This document shows, piece by piece, positions 1-7,206 of a DNA stretch of 16,069 nt (the first letter of the stretch is position 1; every line of letters begins with the position of its first letter). Both the position numbers and the translations under genes were made by a program. This stretch comes from Propionivibrio sp. Its GTDB lineage: Bacteria > Pseudomonadota > Gammaproteobacteria > Burkholderiales > Rhodocyclaceae. Where the stretch lies: positions 1 through 16,069 of the forward strand of contig JAGNOM010000025.1 in the NCBI GenBank assembly GCA_017990155.1, read 5' to 3'. Under the pieces are notes generated by a model. The model saw only the letters and a program-made list of their open reading frames with translations. It was not told the origin of the DNA and did not search any database.

Positions 1-826
1 CGGCCACATCTACATCGCGCAGCCGCCGCTCTACAAGGTCAAGCACGGCAAGACCGAGCGCTATATCAAGGACGACGCCGCGCTGAATCAGTTCCTGCTT
101 TCGCTGGCGCTGGAGGATTCGGTCCTGCTCCCGAAGGCGGGTGCTGATGCAATATCCGGTCCGGCCCTGGAGGAACTGGCGCGTGAATACCTGCTCGCAG
201 AGTCGATCATCAACCGGCTTTCGCACCTGATCGAACCTGCGGTACTGCACGCCCTCGTCAATGCCAACGTACAGATTGATCTCACAGGCCCGGATACCGC
301 GAAAGTCAGTGCAGATAACCTGATGCATGCAATCGACGGAAAACTCGGAATACATGTGATTGCCCGTTACGATGACGCAGAGGAGCGTTGGCAACTGCGT
401 CTGGAAAAAATGCACCACGGCAATCTCAAGGTGAGTGTCATCGACGACGACCTCCTCGTCAGTGGTGACTATGCGCAGTTGCGCAAGACCGCAGAAACCC
501 TCTCGGGCCTGTACGGTCCGGGTGGTTATGTGACTCGGGGCGAGAAGAAACAACTGGTCGCGAGTTTCGCCGAGACGATGCGTTGGCTACTCAACGAAGT
601 TGAGCGCGGTATCAGCAAACAGCGCTACAAAGGTCTTGGTGAAATGAATCCCGAACAGCTTTGGGAAACCACCATGGATCCCAACGTTCGCCGACTGCTA
701 AGAGTGCAAATCGAAGACGCGATCGGTGCCGATGAAATCTTCACGACCCTGATGGGGGAACTCGTCGAACCGCGCCGGAATTTCATTGAAACCAACGCGC
801 TGGCAGCACGCAATATCGACGTCTGA
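1..826 (+). CDS. gyrB: DNA gyrase subunit B, C-terminal part (5' end outside window)
   Basis: ATPase subunit of DNA gyrase, the type IIA topoisomerase that introduces negative supercoils with GyrA in the cytoplasm. The window opens inside the TOPRIM region; the first full codon is at base 2, reading GHIYIAQPPLYKVK. The frame stays open to TGA at 824-826. The family-diagnostic C-terminus QRYKGLGEMNPEQLWETTMDP is present, as is the EPRRxFIExNAL end. Between the two lies an extra segment of about 150 residues, corresponding to the insertion in the TOPRIM/tail region of Gram-negative GyrB. That insertion argues for GyrB rather than ParE. The stop codon overlaps the start of rsuA (ATGA), so the two are probably translationally coupled. 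The missing N-terminus would hold the GHKL ATPase and transducer domains. Confidence 0.96.
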   Translation, partial: GHIYIAQPPLYKVKHGKTERYIKDDAALNQFLLSLALEDSVLLPKAGADAISGPALEELAREYLLAESIINRLSHLIEPAVLHALVNANVQIDLTGPDTAKVSADNLMHAIDGKLGIHVIARYDDAEERWQLRLEKMHHGNLKVSVIDDDLLVSGDYAQLRKTAETLSGLYGPGGYVTRGEKKQLVASFAETMRWLLNEVERGISKQRYKGLGEMNPEQLWETTMDPNVRRLLRVQIEDAIGADEIFTTLMGELVEPRRNFIETNALAARNIDV

Positions 827-1545
827 TGGAACTCGAACGATTGCTCAGGACACAGGGTTTCGGCAGTCGTTCCGAGTGTCGTGCATTGATTTGTTCCGGC
901 CGGGTCTTCATTAACGGCGAATGCAGCGACGATCCTTACGCGGATTTCGAGTCTGAAGGCTTTGCCTTTGTCGTCGATGGTGTCTCCTGGAGCTATCGGG
1001 AACACGCGTATATCGCGCTGAACAAACCGGCCAATGTCGAATGCTCGCATAAACCTCGCTTTCATCCGAGCGTCTACACCCTTCTTCCAAAGCCCTTGGT
1101 CACGCGCGGCGTACAGGCGGTCGGGCGACTCGATGAAGACACGACCGGCTTGTTATTGATGTCGGACGACGGCCAGTTCATCCATAAATGCACTTCGCCG
1201 AAAAAGAACGTCCCCAAAGTTTATGCAGTCACGACCAAGCATGCGATTGACGACGCGCAGATCGACGCGCTTCTCAACGGTGTCCTGCTGAACGACGATC
1301 CGGCTGCGATCGCGGCCGCCGCTTGCGAGCGGATTTCCGAACACCTGCTGCATTTGACGGTGACCGAGGGCAAGTATCATCAAGTCAAACGCATGGTGGC
1401 GGCCGCGGGCAATCGAGTTGAAGCCTTGCATCGGGTATCTATTGGCAACTTCACCTTGCCGGTCACGCTCAAACCCGGAGAATGGCTCTGGTTGACCGCC
1501 GAAGATCTTGAGGGGCTTGCGACGGGAAATACGCCAACGGCCTGA
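826..1545 (+). CDS. rsuA: 16S rRNA pseudouridine(516) synthase, RsuA type
   Basis: Isomerises a uridine of 16S rRNA (U516 in E. coli numbering) to pseudouridine during 30S assembly. The 239-residue protein has an N-terminal S4-like RNA-binding domain (about residues 1-55, with RSECRALICSGRVFINGE). The catalytic domain follows. Its signature GRLDEDTTGLLL starts at residue 100, with the predicted catalytic Asp at 103. The later EGKYHQVKRMVAAAGNRV motif (about 185-200) is typical of the RsuA/RluB/E/F group. Length fits RsuA (about 230 residues in E. coli). RluE-like specificity cannot be excluded by eye, but the N-terminal domain and overall fit favour RsuA. The ATG overlaps the gyrB stop, so expression probably follows gyrB. 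Confidence 0.88.
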   Translation: MELERLLRTQGFGSRSECRALICSGRVFINGECSDDPYADFESEGFAFVVDGVSWSYREHAYIALNKPANVECSHKPRFHPSVYTLLPKPLVTRGVQAVGRLDEDTTGLLLMSDDGQFIHKCTSPKKNVPKVYAVTTKHAIDDAQIDALLNGVLLNDDPAAIAAAACERISEHLLHLTVTEGKYHQVKRMVAAAGNRVEALHRVSIGNFTLPVTLKPGEWLWLTAEDLEGLATGNTPTA

Positions 1546-1551
1546 AGGCGT

Positions 1552-1567
1552 CAACAAACGTTTGTTG
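1552..1567. repeat. perfect 16-bp palindrome between rsuA and the DsrE-like gene
   Basis: CAACAAACGTTTGTTG reads identically on both strands. It starts seven bases after the rsuA stop and ends 52 bases before the first possible start of the DsrE-like gene. As RNA it could form only an AT-rich 6-bp stem, so a DNA-level role as a dimeric regulator's operator is more likely than termination. It does not match the spaced ATAG/CTAT pattern expected for OxyR. Chance occurrence is possible but not common for 16 bases in a short gap. Confidence 0.5.
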
Positions 1568-1593
1568 CCCGTGAGAGAAGATTCCTCTCGGGC
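1567..1593 (+). other. bulged stem-loop in the leader of the DsrE-like gene
   Basis: GCCCG (1567-1571) pairs with CGGGC (1589-1593) and AGAG (1574-1577) with CTCT (1585-1588). This leaves a 2-base bulge (TG) and a 7-base loop. No T-run follows, so it is a weak candidate for an intrinsic terminator of gyrB-rsuA. It may instead be a leader structure just upstream of the ribosome binding site at 1605-1610. Confidence 0.35.
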
Positions 1594-1604
1594 GCCTGGA
1601 ACGC

Positions 1605-1610
1605 AGGAGG
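1605..1610 (+). promoter_or_regulatory. Shine-Dalgarno AGGAGG for the DsrE-like gene
   Basis: Full AGGAGG core. Its spacing of 9 bases to GTG 1620 is better than 3 bases to GTG 1614, so the downstream GTG is the preferred start on ribosome-binding grounds. Confidence 0.7.
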
Positions 1611-1613
1611 ATT

Positions 1614-1979
1614 GTGATCGTGCAAACCGTTCTATTCATAGTCAGCGCGCCGGCTTATGGCAGTGAGCGCATGTTGAGTGCCCTGCGCCTGGCGACGGCG
1701 ATTGCCGCTCAGGAAATCGAAACCGTCGACTTGCGTCTGTTCATGATGTCCGACGCCGTCACCGTTGGATTACCCAACCAGCCTGTAGCCAGCGCTGGAG
1801 GTGGGCTGCAGCAGATGCTCATGGAGCTGGTCGAGCACGGCGCGCAGATCAGGCTTTGCCGCACTTGTGCCCAAGCTCGAGGCCTTGCTGACCTGGAACT
1901 GATCCCCGGCGTCGCCATCGGAACCCTGCCGGAACTCGCCGAATGGACCCTGGTGGCCGACAAGGTCCTTAGCTTCTAG
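1614..1979 (+). CDS. DsrE/DsrF-like family protein with a CxxC motif
   Basis: Small cytoplasmic protein of the DsrE-like fold, a family that includes sulfurtransferase or sulfur-relay subunits and many uncharacterised members. Visible family features are the N-terminal VLFIVSAPAYGSER strand-loop, LRLFMMSDAV in the middle, the LCRTCAQARGL cysteine motif (Cys82 and Cys85 counted from GTG 1614) and the C-terminal LAEWTLVADKVLSF. The second cysteine sits where single-cysteine members carry their persulfide-bearing residue; this assignment is inference. A strong AGGAGG lies at 1605-1610. GTG 1614 is only 3 bases from it, whereas the in-frame GTG at 1620 is 9 bases away and may be the true start, removing two residues. 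The stop is six bases ahead of oxyR, implying co-transcription. It is not one of the DsrEFH trio, because no dsrF or dsrH partner is adjacent. Confidence 0.85.
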   Translation: MIVQTVLFIVSAPAYGSERMLSALRLATAIAAQEIETVDLRLFMMSDAVTVGLPNQPVASAGGGLQQMLMELVEHGAQIRLCRTCAQARGLADLELIPGVAIGTLPELAEWTLVADKVLSF

Positions 1980-1985
1980 ACGCTT

Positions 1986-2900
1986 ATGACGCTCACTGAG
2001 CTTCGCTACATCGTCACTCTGGCGCGCGAGCGGCACTTCGGTCGTGCTGCGGAAAAGTGTCACGTCAGCCAACCGACCTTGTCCGTCGCACTCAAGAAAG
2101 TCGAACAGAAGTATGGCGTCATTCTTTTCGAGCGTACGTCCGCCGAGGTTCGTCTGACTCCGACGGGTGAGCAGATCGCGCAGCAGGCCGAGCGCGTGCT
2201 TGAGGAGGCGGGGCGGCTTAAGGAGATTGCGCAGCAGGGAAAGGACCCGCTGGTCGGTGCGCTTCGGCTAGGCGTGATCTATACGATCGCGCCATATCTA
2301 TTGCCGCGCCTGGTACCGGCATTACATATGCGCGCGCCGCGTATGCCGATGTACCTTCAGGAGAACTTCACTGTCAGTCTCGGTGAGCAACTGCGCCGCG
2401 GCGACCTTGATGCGATCATCGTTGCCCTGCCCTTTACCGAGTCGGGAATCGTATCGCGGCCCGTTTACGACGAGCCGTTTTGCGTTGTCATGCCCTCGAA
2501 TCATCCGATGGCAAAAATGGATGAAATTCCGCCGGATGACATCGCGGGCGAGAATCTGCTGCTTCTCGGTCAGGGCAACTGTTTCCGTGATCAGGTCGTA
2601 CAGGCGTGTCCGCACCTTTCGGAGCCGGGCGGAGTCAATGGTGCGATGGAGGGGAGTTCGCTTGAGACAGTGCGGCACATGGTTTCGAGCGGAGCGGGAA
2701 TCTCTGTGGTGCCGATCTCCGCAGCAAAATCGTGGCCTCAGAATGGCTCGCTATTGGAGTATCGAAGCTTCACCCAGCCCGCACCCTTCAGGCGCGTCGG
2801 AATTGCGTGGCGGGCCTCCTTTCCACGTCCGCAGGCCATTGATGTTCTGCGGGCCGCGATCCTCGATGCCCCCCCTCTTGGCGTGAACACGATCGCCTGA
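1986..2900 (+). CDS. oxyR: hydrogen peroxide-responsive LysR-type regulator OxyR
   Basis: LysR-family transcription factor that senses peroxide through a reversible disulfide and controls oxidative-stress genes. The N-terminal winged helix-turn-helix spans about residues 2-60 (AAEKCHVSQPTLSVALKKVE, LFERT). The effector domain carries GNCFRDQVVQAC with cysteines at residues 199 and 208, the same numbers and 9-residue spacing as the redox pair of E. coli OxyR. SLETVRHMVSSGAGISVVP follows, matching the OxyR consensus. At 304 residues it is full length. The start is six bases after the DsrE-like stop and has no clear ribosome binding site, suggesting translational coupling. An additional Cys25 lies in the DNA-binding domain. 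It converges on topB with a hairpin between the stops. Confidence 0.95.
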   Translation: MTLTELRYIVTLARERHFGRAAEKCHVSQPTLSVALKKVEQKYGVILFERTSAEVRLTPTGEQIAQQAERVLEEAGRLKEIAQQGKDPLVGALRLGVIYTIAPYLLPRLVPALHMRAPRMPMYLQENFTVSLGEQLRRGDLDAIIVALPFTESGIVSRPVYDEPFCVVMPSNHPMAKMDEIPPDDIAGENLLLLGQGNCFRDQVVQACPHLSEPGGVNGAMEGSSLETVRHMVSSGAGISVVPISAAKSWPQNGSLLEYRSFTQPAPFRRVGIAWRASFPRPQAIDVLRAAILDAPPLGVNTIA

Positions 2901-2907
2901 CGAGTCG

Positions 2908-2934
2908 GTTGAATCGTCCGGGCGACGCTTCAAC
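2908..2934. terminator. bidirectional hairpin between convergent oxyR and topB
   Basis: GTTGAA (2908-2913) pairs with TTCAAC (2929-2934), and CGTC (2915-2918) pairs with GACG (2924-2927). There is one internal T/C mismatch and a 5-base loop CGGGC. The structure fills the gap between the oxyR stop (2898-2900) and the topB stop (2937-2939). Its position suits a shared terminator. No T-run follows on either strand, so it may only stabilise 3' ends or assist Rho-dependent termination. Confidence 0.5.
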
Positions 2935-2936
2935 GG

Positions 2937-5480
2937 CTACTGCGAGTCGCGTTTCTTGGCCGAAGCCTTGGCTGCAGCTTTCGGCTTTGGTTCGCGTTTC
3001 TCGAACTCGAATCCGACCTTGCCATCGGTGCCACGAACCAGATACGCCGAGAATTTGCGGCGGGTGCGCGACGAGACGAAATCCTTGAGCAGGTCGGTGC
3101 GCCCCGTTGTCAGCAGTTTCTGCATCTGCTCCGGTTCGACAGCCTGCTGCAGGATGACCTTGCCCGAGCGGAAATCACAGCTTTTTTCCGGACCAACGGA
3201 TTTCTCGCAGACATAGGCCATGCCATGCTCAAATACCCGAGCCGCGCACTTCGGACAGCTGCCGAGTGACTCCTGGCCTGAGAAATCGACTTCTTCTGCA
3301 CCACCGTCGTCACCACCGCTCCCCTGACCGAAATCGAACTCTGGCTGGTTATCCGCGTTCAGTTTGATGATGGCGTTGAACGGGCGCCCCATCTTGTTGC
3401 GAAAGCCTGTGAGTGGGCCGATCTTGCGCTCGGTCAGAAGCACTTCGATTTCTGACGCTTCGTATTGACGTCCAGCCACGATCTTCCAAAGTGAAAAATC
3501 GCACGCCTGGCACTGGAATTTTTTGTAGGTCTCCTTGATCTTGCCGCCACACTTTGGGCAGGGCGTCTCGAGTTCGCCGAAGTCGCCAGGAATGGTGTCG
3601 CTGTCATAGCTCTTGGCGCGGTCCACGATGTGCTGCGTCATCGTCGCGATCTCCTGCATGAAAGCTTCACGCGACATCTCGCCGCGCTCCATGCGCGCGA
3701 GTTTCCACTCCCACTCGCCCGTCAGCTCGGGCGCGGTGAGTTCGCGAATACCCAAACCGTTGAGCAGCGTCATCAACGAAAACGCCTTCGCCGTCGGTTG
3801 CAACTCACGGCCTTCGCGATGCAGATACTGTTCGCCAATCAGGTTCTCGATGATCTGGGCACGCGTCGCCGGGGTGCCGAGGCCTCGCCCGGCCATGGCG
3901 GCCTTCAACTCCTCGTCGTCGACCATCTTGCCGGCGCCTTCCATGGCCGACAGCAGTGTCGCTTCGGAATAGCGTGCCGGTGGACGTGTTTCGTTGGCGT
4001 TGAGGAGCACTTCATCCGTATGAACGGTCTCGCCTGCCGCGACCGCGACAAGATTACCCTCGTCACCGGTCTGCCCTTCTCTTCCATAAACAGCGAGCCA
4101 CCCCGGATTGACCAGAACCTTTCCTTCCGTCTTGAACGGCTCTCCTTCGACGCGCGTGATTCGCGTCGTGACCATGTACTCCGCTGCGGGATAGAAGACC
4201 GCGAGGAAACGCTTGACGACCAAGTCGTACAGCTTTTGCTCAGGTTCCGAAAGGTGCTTTGGCGCCTGCAGGGTCGGGATGATGGCGAAGTGGTCCGAGA
4301 TCTTGGCGTTGTTGAAGATGCGTTTGTTCGGAATCACCCAGTTGCGCGCCAGAATCTGGTGTGCGAACGGTGAAAAACGTGCCAGCAATGATTCATCATG
4401 GCCTTTGCCAACGCCCTCGCCGGTCAGCATCTTGAGCGTGTCCTTGACCGTGCCGAGATAATCCTCCGGCAACGCACGTGCGTCGGTTCGCGGGTAGGTC
4501 AGCACCTTGTGCTTCTCGTAGAGTGCCTGCGCCAGACCCAAGGTGGCTTTTGCCGAGAAACCGAACCGGCCGTTTGCTTCGCGCTGCAGGCTGGTGAGGT
4601 CGAAAAGCAAGGGTGACAACTGTGACGAAGGCTTCGCCTCTTCATTGACCAAGCCCGGTTTATCGGAACACTTGTCCTGCAGCGTCTTGGCACGCGCTTC
4701 GTCCCAGAGCCGGTCCGCACGCAGGTGTTCGTCTTCCTCGCCTTTGCCCTTCGCGAAGTTCTCGTCAAACCATTTACCCCGGTACTCTCCGGCAGCGCAG
4801 GCAAAGACGCCTTCGAGTTCCCAATAGGCGCGCGGTTTGAATCGTCGAATCTTGTCTTCGCGCTCGACCAGCAACGCCAGCGTCGGCGTTTGCACGCGCC
4901 CGACCGTCGTCAAGTGAAAACCACCGGTCTTCGAGTTGAAGGCCGTCATTGCGCGCGTACCGTTGATGCCGACCAGCCAGTCCGACTCGGAACGGCACAC
5001 GGCGGCGTCGGCCAGGCCCTTCATCTCCTCGCCGTCGCGTAATCGCGAGAAGCCGTCCTTGATCGCTTGCTGTGTCATCGACTGAAGCCACAGTCGTTGC
5101 ACCGGCTTTCCGCTCTTTGCATGTTGCGCGATGTAGTTGAAGATCAGCTCACCTTCCCGACCCGCGTCGCAAGCATTGATCAGGGCGGTGACCTCCTTGC
5201 GCTTGATCAGTTTGGTCAGGAGTTTGAGTCGCGATTCGGATTTCTCGATTGGCTTGAGCGCGAAATGCGGTGGGATCACCGGCAGATGAGCAAACGACCA
5301 CTTTCCCCGTTTGACCTCGTATTCTTCGGGACAAGCCAGTTCGAGCAGATGACCGACTGCGGAAGAGAGAACGAAGTCCTCATTCTCAAAGTAGTCATCA
5401 TGTTTTGTGAACCCGCCTAGTGCGCGCGCGATATCGGCGGCAACCGAAGGTTTCTCTGCAATGATCAGCTTCTTGCTCAT
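2937..5480 (-). CDS. topB: DNA topoisomerase III, long form with C-terminal zinc repeats
   Basis: Type IA topoisomerase that passes single strands and resolves or decatenates DNA intermediates. The 847-residue protein begins MSKKLIIAEKPSVA with the TOPRIM glutamate at 9, followed by DAGREGELIF at 105-114. The catalytic tyrosine is Tyr329 in LTYPRTDAR, and GLGTPATRAQII lies near 533-544. Beyond the core are two zinc-ribbon/repeat units. Cysteines at 641, 644, 657 and 660 precede one C-terminal topoisomerase repeat (about 678-718). Cysteines at 742, 745, 758 and 768 precede a second (about 785-827). A basic Lys/Ala tail ends the protein. E. coli TopB is about 650 residues, so this is the extended form. 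The frame is open 26 codons further upstream (to 5558), but ATG 5480 aligns with the family N-terminus. There is no strong ribosome binding site. Confidence 0.95.
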   Translation of the reverse strand: MSKKLIIAEKPSVAADIARALGGFTKHDDYFENEDFVLSSAVGHLLELACPEEYEVKRGKWSFAHLPVIPPHFALKPIEKSESRLKLLTKLIKRKEVTALINACDAGREGELIFNYIAQHAKSGKPVQRLWLQSMTQQAIKDGFSRLRDGEEMKGLADAAVCRSESDWLVGINGTRAMTAFNSKTGGFHLTTVGRVQTPTLALLVEREDKIRRFKPRAYWELEGVFACAAGEYRGKWFDENFAKGKGEEDEHLRADRLWDEARAKTLQDKCSDKPGLVNEEAKPSSQLSPLLFDLTSLQREANGRFGFSAKATLGLAQALYEKHKVLTYPRTDARALPEDYLGTVKDTLKMLTGEGVGKGHDESLLARFSPFAHQILARNWVIPNKRIFNNAKISDHFAIIPTLQAPKHLSEPEQKLYDLVVKRFLAVFYPAAEYMVTTRITRVEGEPFKTEGKVLVNPGWLAVYGREGQTGDEGNLVAVAAGETVHTDEVLLNANETRPPARYSEATLLSAMEGAGKMVDDEELKAAMAGRGLGTPATRAQIIENLIGEQYLHREGRELQPTAKAFSLMTLLNGLGIRELTAPELTGEWEWKLARMERGEMSREAFMQEIATMTQHIVDRAKSYDSDTIPGDFGELETPCPKCGGKIKETYKKFQCQACDFSLWKIVAGRQYEASEIEVLLTERKIGPLTGFRNKMGRPFNAIIKLNADNQPEFDFGQGSGGDDGGAEEVDFSGQESLGSCPKCAARVFEHGMAYVCEKSVGPEKSCDFRSGKVILQQAVEPEQMQKLLTTGRTDLLKDFVSSRTRRKFSAYLVRGTDGKVGFEFEKREPKPKAAAKASAKKRDSQ

Positions 5481-5556
5481 GGCGTGTGATGTGCCCGGGG
5501 GAAAATGGCGAAAGTATATGACCGCTGGATGGCCGAAGCGCACCATGCTGCGAGCC

Positions 5557-5586
5557 ATAATAAGAGTACTCGTCTGCGCTTGGCAA
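5557..5586 (-). promoter_or_regulatory. candidate sigma-70 promoter for topB
   Basis: Read on the minus strand, TTGCCA (5581-5586) is followed after 18 bases by TATTAT (5557-5562). Each hexamer matches the consensus at five of six positions. Transcription would start near 5550, leaving a leader of about 70 bases before ATG 5480. A second -10-like TATACT lies at 5513-5518 without a convincing -35. These suggest topB can be transcribed independently of smg. Confidence 0.5.
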
Positions 5587-5598
5587 GCAGCAATGGGA

Positions 5599-5613
5599 GG
5601 ACGCGGTGCGTCC
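5599..5613 (-). other. GC-rich 6-bp hairpin downstream of smg
   Basis: On the plus strand GGACGC (5599-5604) and GCGTCC (5608-5613) are perfect inverted arms around a 3-base spacer. The element sits 29 bases past the smg stop in smg's direction of transcription. It is a possible transcript-end structure, but no T-run follows. A G-rich plus-strand tract (5614-5629) lies beside it. Confidence 0.35.
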
Positions 5614-5641
5614 GGAGGGTGGGGCGGGGATCAGGCGTGAT

Positions 5642-6091
5642 TCAGTGCATCGATTCCGCGTCACCCTCGTAGAGCAACTCTTCCACGATCAAGGGTTCGA
5701 GATCCTGGTCGAGGCTCCACAGGACCATCAGTACGATGACCTTGAACTTGTCCAAAGGAACCGGATCGTCGTCAAGCATCATTGCATGTTCGATGACCAA
5801 TTCGCGGAGACAGGGAGAGATGACGCCCGCCGTTTCAAGAAAGATGACGAAACTCAAACACTCGGCGCCGAGCCGAAGGTGCTCCTCGGCGGTATACACC
5901 CGTTGCGATAACGGACCAGATGACCATTCGGCCGGTCGTGAATTCTTGAGTCCGTTCAGCCAGACCAGTGCGAGCGAGATGTCTTCATCTTCAAAACCGA
6001 TTGCGCTGAGCTTGCGGGCCAAGGCGTCTGGTTTCGGGTGAGTCGACAGATCCTGATAGTTTTCGAAGAGATAGACGAGGATATCAATCAT
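5642..6091 (-). CDS. smg: Smg family protein (DUF494), function unknown
   Basis: A conserved 149-residue proteobacterial protein of unknown biochemical role, traditionally found beside dprA (smf), as here. Recognised by the start MIDILVYLFENY, the central PLSQRVYTAEEHLRLGAECLSF and the C-terminal KVIVLMVLWSLDQDLEPLIVEELLY, which parallel E. coli Smg (PLSMRIYTPEE, ILMVLFN). It is acidic and mostly helical, without signal peptide or membrane segment, so probably cytoplasmic. It starts 14 bases after the dprA stop on the same strand and is probably expressed with dprA. No function should be inferred beyond this conserved linkage. Confidence 0.92.
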   Translation of the reverse strand: MIDILVYLFENYQDLSTHPKPDALARKLSAIGFEDEDISLALVWLNGLKNSRPAEWSSGPLSQRVYTAEEHLRLGAECLSFVIFLETAGVISPCLRELVIEHAMMLDDDPVPLDKFKVIVLMVLWSLDQDLEPLIVEELLYEGDAESMH

Positions 6092-6105
6092 GTGAAGCAG
6101 GCAAT

Positions 6106-7203
6106 TTACGTTTGCGCGAGCCTTTGATAGCGGCTGCCGGGCAAGCTGGCTATATGGCCATCAAGCTCCAAATGCAGCAGCATCACGGAAAGCGCATCAG
6201 CCGTCAAGCCGCTACGGCCAACGAGATCATCGAGACCGCAGGGATCGAAACCCATCATGGCAAGCAAATCACTCTGTCCCGCCGAGACGTTGGCTCCTTC
6301 CCGAGTCGGCGCGGAAGTCTGAGTGACGTGGCCCCAGCGCAGTTCTTCCAGGACGTCTTGCGCGGTCTCTACGAGTTTCGCGCCCTGCTTGATCAGCGCG
6401 TGGCAGCCGCGCGCTTGTGGTGAGTGAATCGAGCCCGGGATGGCAAAAACCTCGCGCCCTTGTTCGCCGGCAAGTCGTGCGGTAATGAGTGAACCGCTTT
6501 CGATTGCGGCTTCGACAACGAGAACGCCTCGCGACAATCCCGATATCAGCCGGTTGCGTTTCGGGAAGTTGAAAGCCGTCACAGGTGTGCCAATCGGAAA
6601 TTCTGAAACGATGGTTCCCTTCGCCCCGATTTCCAGCGCCAACTCGCGGTTGCGGGCCGGGTAGATACGATCGATACCGGTCCCGATAAAAGCGACCGTG
6701 TCGCCGCCTGCGGCCAGGGCGCCGCGGTGTGCGGCGGCGTCGATGCCGAGCGCCAGCCCGCTGGCAATTACAAGTCCGGCACCAGCAAATGCTGCAGCGA
6801 AGCGCTCGGCATTCTGAACGCCTTGTGGTGTTGGATTACGACTGCCAACGATTGCCAGTGCGGGTCGATTGAGCGGCTCAAGACGCCCTCGAACATAGAC
6901 CAGCGTCGGCGGATCGGAAATCTCGAGCAGCGCTTGCGGATACTCGGAATCGGCCAGCGTGACGACGTGTTGGTTATCCTGGGTCGACCAGTCGCAAGCT
7001 GTCTGAACAAGATCCGAATTGTCGGTTTCCAGCAGCGCCGACGCGAGCCGGTCACCGATGACATCGCGCAGCTCGCTGCGTGACGTCGAGAACACCAACT
7101 CGGGTAACCCGAAACGTTGGAGCAGTTTGCGTTGGGTCTCGCTGCCGATTCCCGGGACGAGCGTCAGTCGCAGCCAGTGGCGGAGCGACTCGGTCGAAAG
7201 CAT
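6106..7203 (-). CDS. dprA: DNA-processing protein DprA (Smf)
   Basis: Binds incoming single-stranded DNA during natural transformation and loads RecA on it; it is also kept by species with no known competence. The 365-residue protein has a helical N-terminal region (about 1-75). The Rossmann-like DprA core (about 80-290) contains IVGSRNPTPQG at 118-128, SGLALGIDAAAHRGAL at 148-163, FPKRNRLISGLS at 213-224 and ESGSLITARLA at 235-245. A C-terminal winged-helix segment (about 310-362) is of the type found in many proteobacterial DprA proteins. The start is three bases after the LysM gene's stop and smg follows after 14 bases, so the three form one unit. ATG 7203 matches the expected N-terminus. 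Confidence 0.95.
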   Translation of the reverse strand: MLSTESLRHWLRLTLVPGIGSETQRKLLQRFGLPELVFSTSRSELRDVIGDRLASALLETDNSDLVQTACDWSTQDNQHVVTLADSEYPQALLEISDPPTLVYVRGRLEPLNRPALAIVGSRNPTPQGVQNAERFAAAFAGAGLVIASGLALGIDAAAHRGALAAGGDTVAFIGTGIDRIYPARNRELALEIGAKGTIVSEFPIGTPVTAFNFPKRNRLISGLSRGVLVVEAAIESGSLITARLAGEQGREVFAIPGSIHSPQARGCHALIKQGAKLVETAQDVLEELRWGHVTQTSAPTREGANVSAGQSDLLAMMGFDPCGLDDLVGRSGLTADALSVMLLHLELDGHIASLPGSRYQRLAQT

Positions 7204-7206
7204 CGA

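Noticed and set aside
1..826. Assignment of the first gene as parE
   Set aside because: The large insertion within the TOPRIM/tail region and the close match of the C-terminus to GyrB favour gyrase B over topoisomerase IV.
1552..1567. OxyR binding site at the palindrome
   Set aside because: OxyR sites are usually long, with ATAG/CTAT elements spaced by seven bases; this compact palindrome does not show them.
1614..1979. Membership in a dissimilatory DsrEFH sulfur-oxidation cluster
   Set aside because: No dsrF, dsrH, dsrC, tusA or other sulfur-oxidation gene is adjacent; only the general fold and cysteine motif support a relationship.
3630..4373. 247-codon open frame on the plus strand opposite topB
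   Set aside because: No recognisable domain, no ribosome binding site, and it mirrors the core of a well-conserved topoisomerase.
5481..5558. 26-residue N-terminal extension of topoisomerase III
   Set aside because: The family begins at the KKLIIAEKPS segment (ATG 5480). The extension would also cover a -10-like element in the upstream control region.
5398..5664. 88-codon minus-strand open frame bridging smg and topB
   Set aside because: Overlaps the end of smg and the start of topB in a different frame. Composition is unlike the neighbours and there is no start signal.
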